Origin: Bacteroidales bacterium UBA1628
GTDB lineage: Bacteria > Bacteroidota > Bacteroidia > Bacteroidales > UBA932
Reading direction: 5' to 3'
NCBI GenBank assembly: GCA_002321335.1
Contig: DCMG01000057.1
Coordinates: forward strand, 16,597 to 34,874
Length of the DNA: 18,278 nucleotides
A model generated the notes under the pieces. That model did no database searches, was not told the origin of the DNA, and saw only the letters and a program-made list of their open reading frames with translations. The translations under genes and the position numbers were made by a program. Shown here piece by piece: positions 14,792 to 18,278 of the stretch; position 1 is the stretch's first letter; every line of letters starts with the position of its first letter.

Positions 14792-15625
14792 ATGAAGAGT
14801 ATTAATTCTGTTTTATTTGCAGTGATCTGTTCCATTCTCATGTCAGGATGCGGACAGAATGGGGGAAAACAAGCCCGTCCGTCATACAGTGAGACATACA
14901 CCAAGGATGCTGGGGTGATCCGTTTGGTCCAGTACAATGTAGGAGCTTTTTCCAAAGAGATAGACAACAGCATTCCTATGATCGCGGCGATGATGAAAGA
15001 AATCGGAGCCGATGTCGTGTCAGTCAATGAGGTGGACAGCTGCAACACCCGGCACACAAATTATCAGCTTGCTGATTTCGCGGATGAGATGGGAGGATGG
15101 AACTATCGTTTCAGCCGTGCCATGCCTTACCGTGGGGGCACCTACGGCATAGGAGTGACTGTGCCGGACGAGATTCTTGGCAGTTTCACCATCAACCTTC
15201 CTCAAGGAGATGGCTCCGAGCCAAGGGCCTGCTGTGTTGTGGAGACAAAAGAATATGTTTTTGCGTCCACCCATCTTGATTACCGTTCCGAACCTGCGAT
15301 GTTGGAGCAGGCTGCGCTGATCAACAGGGTTATGAAGGAAAAATATGGTTCTGCCAGAAAGCCGGTCTTTCTCTCGGGGGACATGAATTCGACTCCGGAG
15401 AGTGCTGTGTTGACGGAACTGTCCAAGGAATGGGACGTGCTTTCCTGCACCAATCCTACGATCTCGGCCAAGAACCCTCGTAAATGCATTGATTTCATCC
15501 TTGCGCTGAAGAATGGAGCCAAGTACGAGGTTAAGGGATCTGAGGTGATGACTGAATTCAAGGACGGTGATGTGGTGGTTGCTTCAGACCATCTACCGGT
15601 GTATGTTGATGTGGTGTTGAAGTGA
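14792..15625 (+). CDS. EEP-superfamily lipoprotein, third and divergent copy
   Basis: Third predicted phosphoesterase of the endonuclease/exonuclease/phosphatase fold, 277 residues, the last gene of the susC/D operon. The signal ends LMSGC (Cys20). The mature start GQNGGKQARPSY is short and basic, without the acidic NP[WY]EW linker of the other two copies. Catalytic motifs are kept: IRLVQYNVGAF with Asn49, NEVD (Glu80), HLDY (161-164, Tyr in place of the second His), GDMN (196-199) and SDH (265-267). The ending SDHLPVYVDV is shared with its neighbours. The differences suggest a distinct substrate step or cell location, perhaps the periplasmic face. It follows the second copy by 13 bp, and a 148-bp gap separates it from the oxidoreductase gene. 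Confidence 0.87.
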   Translation: MKSINSVLFAVICSILMSGCGQNGGKQARPSYSETYTKDAGVIRLVQYNVGAFSKEIDNSIPMIAAMMKEIGADVVSVNEVDSCNTRHTNYQLADFADEMGGWNYRFSRAMPYRGGTYGIGVTVPDEILGSFTINLPQGDGSEPRACCVVETKEYVFASTHLDYRSEPAMLEQAALINRVMKEKYGSARKPVFLSGDMNSTPESAVLTELSKEWDVLSCTNPTISAKNPRKCIDFILALKNGAKYEVKGSEVMTEFKDGDVVVASDHLPVYVDVVLK

Positions 15626-15652
15626 TGGGAGGTCTTCAGCGATTGTCTTCAG

Positions 15653-15692
15653 CCCCTCTTTGGGGGTCAAAAGAAAGTCTTGACAATTTTTT
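15653..15692 (+). terminator. Weak candidate terminator after the EEP operon
   Basis: A four-base CCCC/GGGG hairpin (15653-15656 with 15662-15665) is followed by a five-base stem GTCAA (15666-15670) with TTGAC (15680-15684) and a run of six T at 15687-15692. Both stems are short. I list it only because it lies where an operon end is expected, between the third EEP gene and a likely new promoter. Confidence 0.3.
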
Positions 15693-15734
15693 GATGAAAT
15701 CAGGAGGGTGGGAATATTATAAGATAAAATGATG

Positions 15735-15742
15735 TAAATTTG
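15735..15742 (+). promoter_or_regulatory. Likely -7 promoter element of the oxidoreductase gene
   Basis: TAAATTTG matches the Bacteroidota -7 consensus TAnnTTTG exactly and lies 31 bp before the ATG at 15774. No clear TTTG -33 element is found 19-21 bp further up, so this is only moderately supported. With the 148-bp gap it suggests that the oxidoreductase and the gene after it form their own transcription unit. Confidence 0.45.
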
Positions 15743-15773
15743 CATATAGGAAATATTAAATCACAATAACACT

Positions 15774-17081
15774 ATGGGTGAATCCAGAAGAAATTTTTTG
15801 AAGAAATCGGCGGCGGGGCTGGCATTGTTCACGATTCTGCCACGTAACGTGTTTGGCGCAATGGGCGGAGACAAAAAGTATGTGGCTCCAAGCGACCAGC
15901 TGACACGAGGGATCATCGGAACCGGTGGAATCGGAATGAGTGGTTTGCATTTCGCGAGTGACGAGCGTTGCCGTTTGGTATCAGTCTGTGATGTGGACAA
16001 GAAGCATCTTGACAATGCCTTGAAGAAAGGCGTGGAGAAGTTCGGCACCAAGCTTCAGGCCTACACGGATTGGAGAGATCTTGTTCACGATCCAAACGTG
16101 GACATCGTTCACATCGCCACACCGTCTCATTGGCACGGTATCATGGCCGTGGAGGCTTGCAGGGCCGGCAAGGACATCTTCTGCGAGAAACCAATGACAA
16201 GGACGATAGGAGAGGGACAGAAAGTGGTTGAGGCCGTGAACAAGTACGGTAGGATCTTCCGACTGGACACCTGGTTCCGTTTCAAGGACACGTTCTACGG
16301 ACTTGGGACGACAGTCGAGCCGTTGAAGAAACTTGTCCAGAGCGGACTTCTTGGATGGCCTTTGACCGTCAGAATCTCCGGAGCCACTGGATTTACATGG
16401 AAATTCTATTGGACTGGCAAGGAAAACCTTGTGCCTCAGCCTGTTCCGGCTGAGCTGGACTACGACATGTGGCTTGGACCGGCTCCGTACAAGCCTTACA
16501 ATCCGCATCGTGTGCACCAGACATTCCGCGGCTACTGGGACTACGAGTCCGGCGGTCTCGGGGATATGGGACAGCACTACATAGATCCTGTGCAGTACAT
16601 CCTCGGCAAGGACGACACCTTCCCTGTCAAGGTCGAGGTGGACGCTCCCCAGCAGCATCCTGACGCTGTGGGAATATGGCGGAGCATCACCTACACCTAC
16701 GCTGACGGCTGCAAGATCATCCTTGAAGGCGAAGGCTTCGAGAGCAAGGGCAAGGTGCCTTACATTGAGGGCCCTAACGGCAAGGTTTACAAAGGATTCG
16801 AGTGCACGATCCCTAACGTGATGGATGTCATCAACTCGCTTCCTGATCCGGAGCCTCGTCACACCGACTTCCTTGAGTGCGTGAGAACCCGCCAGAAATT
16901 CGCTCTGGCCGAGGACAACGGCCACCACAGCTGCACGATTGTCAACATCGGAGCATGTGCCCTGCGTCTTGGAAGAACGCTGAACTTCGATCCGGACAAG
17001 CAGCTCTTCATTGACGATGATGCTGCCAACCAGCTCATCAACCAACCTATGCGTGCCCCTTGGGGTTCAATGATCCTTTAA
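15774..17081 (+). CDS. Tat-exported Gfo/Idh/MocA-family oxidoreductase
   Basis: NAD(P)-dependent sugar dehydrogenase-type protein of the Gfo/Idh/MocA family, 435 residues. The N-terminus SRRNFLKKSAAGLALF is a twin-arginine signal (Arg5-Arg6), so it is folded with cofactor in the cytoplasm and then exported to the periplasm. The Rossmann domain has IGTGGIG (48-54), the acidic cofactor region VCDVDKKH (71-78), IATPSHWHG (114-122) and the family lysine motif EKP (138-140). The C-terminal substrate domain has GGLGDMGQHYIDPVQY (260-275), with His268 and Asp271 in the expected positions, and a late HTDFLECVRTRQ segment. Likely reactions are oxidation or reduction of a sugar or cyclitol, or cofactor-recycling glycosidase chemistry as in the GH109 branch. 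The exact substrate cannot be told. A secreted HEAT-like protein follows directly. Confidence 0.9.
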   Translation: MGESRRNFLKKSAAGLALFTILPRNVFGAMGGDKKYVAPSDQLTRGIIGTGGIGMSGLHFASDERCRLVSVCDVDKKHLDNALKKGVEKFGTKLQAYTDWRDLVHDPNVDIVHIATPSHWHGIMAVEACRAGKDIFCEKPMTRTIGEGQKVVEAVNKYGRIFRLDTWFRFKDTFYGLGTTVEPLKKLVQSGLLGWPLTVRISGATGFTWKFYWTGKENLVPQPVPAELDYDMWLGPAPYKPYNPHRVHQTFRGYWDYESGGLGDMGQHYIDPVQYILGKDDTFPVKVEVDAPQQHPDAVGIWRSITYTYADGCKIILEGEGFESKGKVPYIEGPNGKVYKGFECTIPNVMDVINSLPDPEPRHTDFLECVRTRQKFALAEDNGHHSCTIVNIGACALRLGRTLNFDPDKQLFIDDDAANQLINQPMRAPWGSMIL

Positions 17082-17094
17082 TATGTTCCTGAAT

Positions 17095-18278
17095 ATGAAG
17101 AAATTAATCTCATCCATACTATTCCTTGCCGCTACTCTTACCTTGGGTGCCCAGGATGCAAGGCAAAGAACCGTTGAAACCGTTGTGGCTGACGTTCTTG
17201 CGGCAATGCCGGCGAACAATTCATCGGAACTCAACGCTCAGATGTCAGACCTTGCAGCCGCTGCTCCTTCTTCAGTGGTGGAAACCGCCAAGATGCTTAA
17301 ACCTGCAGCGGAAGACGTGCGAAACAATCTTTATGAATATGCCCTCACAGGTCTCGCGAATTATGCTTCGGCCAATCCTGCGTGTGTTGACAAGGTTCGC
17401 GATGGATTCTCACAGGCCATAAAAATCACCGACGACACCAACAACAAGGCTCTACTGCTGAACTTGCTCCGCCAGATCGCAAAACCTGCTGACGCTCAAT
17501 TGTTCAAGGAATATGTAAACGATCCAGCTCTTGCCTCGACGGCCGTCGGCGCTCTCGTGGATATTCCCGGAACGGAGAATTTGATTCTTGATCTGGTGAA
17601 AGAAGGAACCGCTGACAGGAGACTGCTGGCGACCGCCGCCGCGGAGAAAGGAATCACCGCCGCCGAGCCTTATATTCAGAAATGGGTCATCCCGACAGCC
17701 CTGAATTCCACTAAGCACGACAACGCTTTCTTTTCCGCGCTCGCGGCCATCGGCTCCGAGTCATCCCTGAATATTCTTAAAGAAAACTCGACTCCTGATT
17801 ATGCGGCTCTGGCAGTGAGACTTGCGGATGGTTCCAAGAGCAAGGCTGTCGCAAAGGCCGCCAAGGATCTGATGGCTTCCGAGGTCTCAGCCTACAAATC
17901 CGCCGGAGCTCTCGCACAGATGAAGAACGATCCTTCCAAGGCATTAAAGGTCGTAGCCTCCGCTTTGAAGAGCGAAGACATCAAGTACAGGAACTCTGTG
18001 ATTGACAACGCCACTTCGATTCTTGGCGCGGGAAATCTGGTTCCGCTGTTCACCAAGAATTTCGCGAAGTTGTCTTCTCCGGTCAAGGTTGATCTTCTCA
18101 ACTGGTTCGGGAACAACAAGATCTCATCTGTGTCTGACATCGTTCTTAACTCGTTCTCTGAAGGTGATGACGTGGCTTCAGCCGCCATTGCCGCCGCAGG
18201 GAAGATTGGTGGCGACAAGGCTGCCAAGGCTCTTGTCGGACAACTCGGCGGGCAGAACAATGCCGCTGCTTTCACTGC
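17095..18278 (+). CDS. Secreted HEAT-repeat-like protein, 3'-truncated
   Basis: The frame stays open from 17083 to the end of the window, so the gene is cut off after about 394 codons. I prefer ATG 17095, which gives the normal signal peptide MKKLISSILFLAATLTLGAQ; an in-frame ATG at 17083, one base after the oxidoreductase stop, would add MFLN. After likely cleavage near LGA/Q the protein is a long string of alanine-rich amphipathic helices in pairs, for instance STAVGALVDIPGTENLILDLV, NAFFSALAAIGSESSLNIL (about 200-225) and ASAAIAAAGKIGGDKAAKAL near the window end. This pattern is that of HEAT/armadillo-type repeats. No catalytic domain is visible so far. Related Bacteroidota proteins beside Gfo/Idh/MocA oxidoreductases can end in a DUF1080 (3-keto-disaccharide hydrolase-like) domain; whether this one does lies beyond the window. 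Function is otherwise unknown. Confidence 0.75.
   Translation, partial: MKKLISSILFLAATLTLGAQDARQRTVETVVADVLAAMPANNSSELNAQMSDLAAAAPSSVVETAKMLKPAAEDVRNNLYEYALTGLANYASANPACVDKVRDGFSQAIKITDDTNNKALLLNLLRQIAKPADAQLFKEYVNDPALASTAVGALVDIPGTENLILDLVKEGTADRRLLATAAAEKGITAAEPYIQKWVIPTALNSTKHDNAFFSALAAIGSESSLNILKENSTPDYAALAVRLADGSKSKAVAKAAKDLMASEVSAYKSAGALAQMKNDPSKALKVVASALKSEDIKYRNSVIDNATSILGAGNLVPLFTKNFAKLSSPVKVDLLNWFGNNKISSVSDIVLNSFSEGDDVASAAIAAAGKIGGDKAAKALVGQLGGQNNAAAFT

Noticed and set aside
15981..17045. Long minus-strand open frame (354 codons) opposite the oxidoreductase gene
   Set aside because: It is fully antisense to a strongly recognised Gfo/Idh/MocA gene, has no recognisable motif, and reflects the codon bias of the coding strand.
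15774..17081. Assigning the oxidoreductase to GH109 alpha-N-acetylgalactosaminidase
   Set aside because: Tat signal and Rossmann motifs fit, but they are shared by many exported Gfo/Idh/MocA proteins, and I cannot identify GH109-specific residues by eye.
17126..17422. Plus-strand 98-codon frame starting MPLLLPWVPRM
   Set aside because: It is out of frame within the HEAT-like gene, whose own frame has a signal peptide and stays open to the window end.

Overview
This window looks like a chromosomal segment of a member of the Bacteroidales (phylum Bacteroidota). Three things suggest this: the ribosomal proteins have Bacteroidota-type sequences, there is a complete SusC/SusD pair with an ECF sigma and FecR-type anti-sigma, and there are promoters matching the Bacteroidota -33/-7 consensus (TTTG / TAnnTTTG). 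Every convincing gene is on the + strand. I cannot name a genus.

Region 1 (1-3825) is the front part of an S10-type ribosomal operon: rplC (5' end missing), rplD, rplW, rplB, rpsS, rplV and rpsC, separated by 1-25 bp. It stops after rpsC at a strong intrinsic terminator. The usual next genes (rplP, rpmC, rpsQ and the spc cluster) are not there.

Region 2 (about 3857-15625) is a SusC/D-type uptake locus. A consensus promoter drives an ECF sigma factor. A FecR-like anti-sigma follows after a gap holding a perfect 8+8 bp inverted repeat. Next comes a tightly spaced operon (gaps of 11-18 bp): susC with an N-terminal STN signalling domain, susD, an endonuclease/exonuclease/phosphatase (EEP) lipoprotein, a DUF1735/GLUG-repeat lipoprotein, and two more EEP lipoproteins. 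The likely circuit is that the STN domain of the loaded transporter signals to FecR, which releases the sigma factor to activate susC-susD and the genes behind it. No glycoside hydrolase, lyase or sulfatase is encoded here. The only predicted enzymes of the operon are three paralogous phosphoesterase-fold lipoproteins, which points to a phosphate-ester or nucleic-acid-like substrate, or a phosphorylated glycan. This is the most interesting part of the window.

Region 3 (about 15735-18278) is probably a separate transcription unit. It has a Tat-exported Gfo/Idh/MocA-family NAD(P)-dependent oxidoreductase and the start of a secreted HEAT-repeat-like protein that runs off the end.

No gene-free stretch exceeds 300 bases; the longest is the 148 bp gap at 15626-15773. 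I saw no tRNA, rRNA, CRISPR array, transposase or attachment site.
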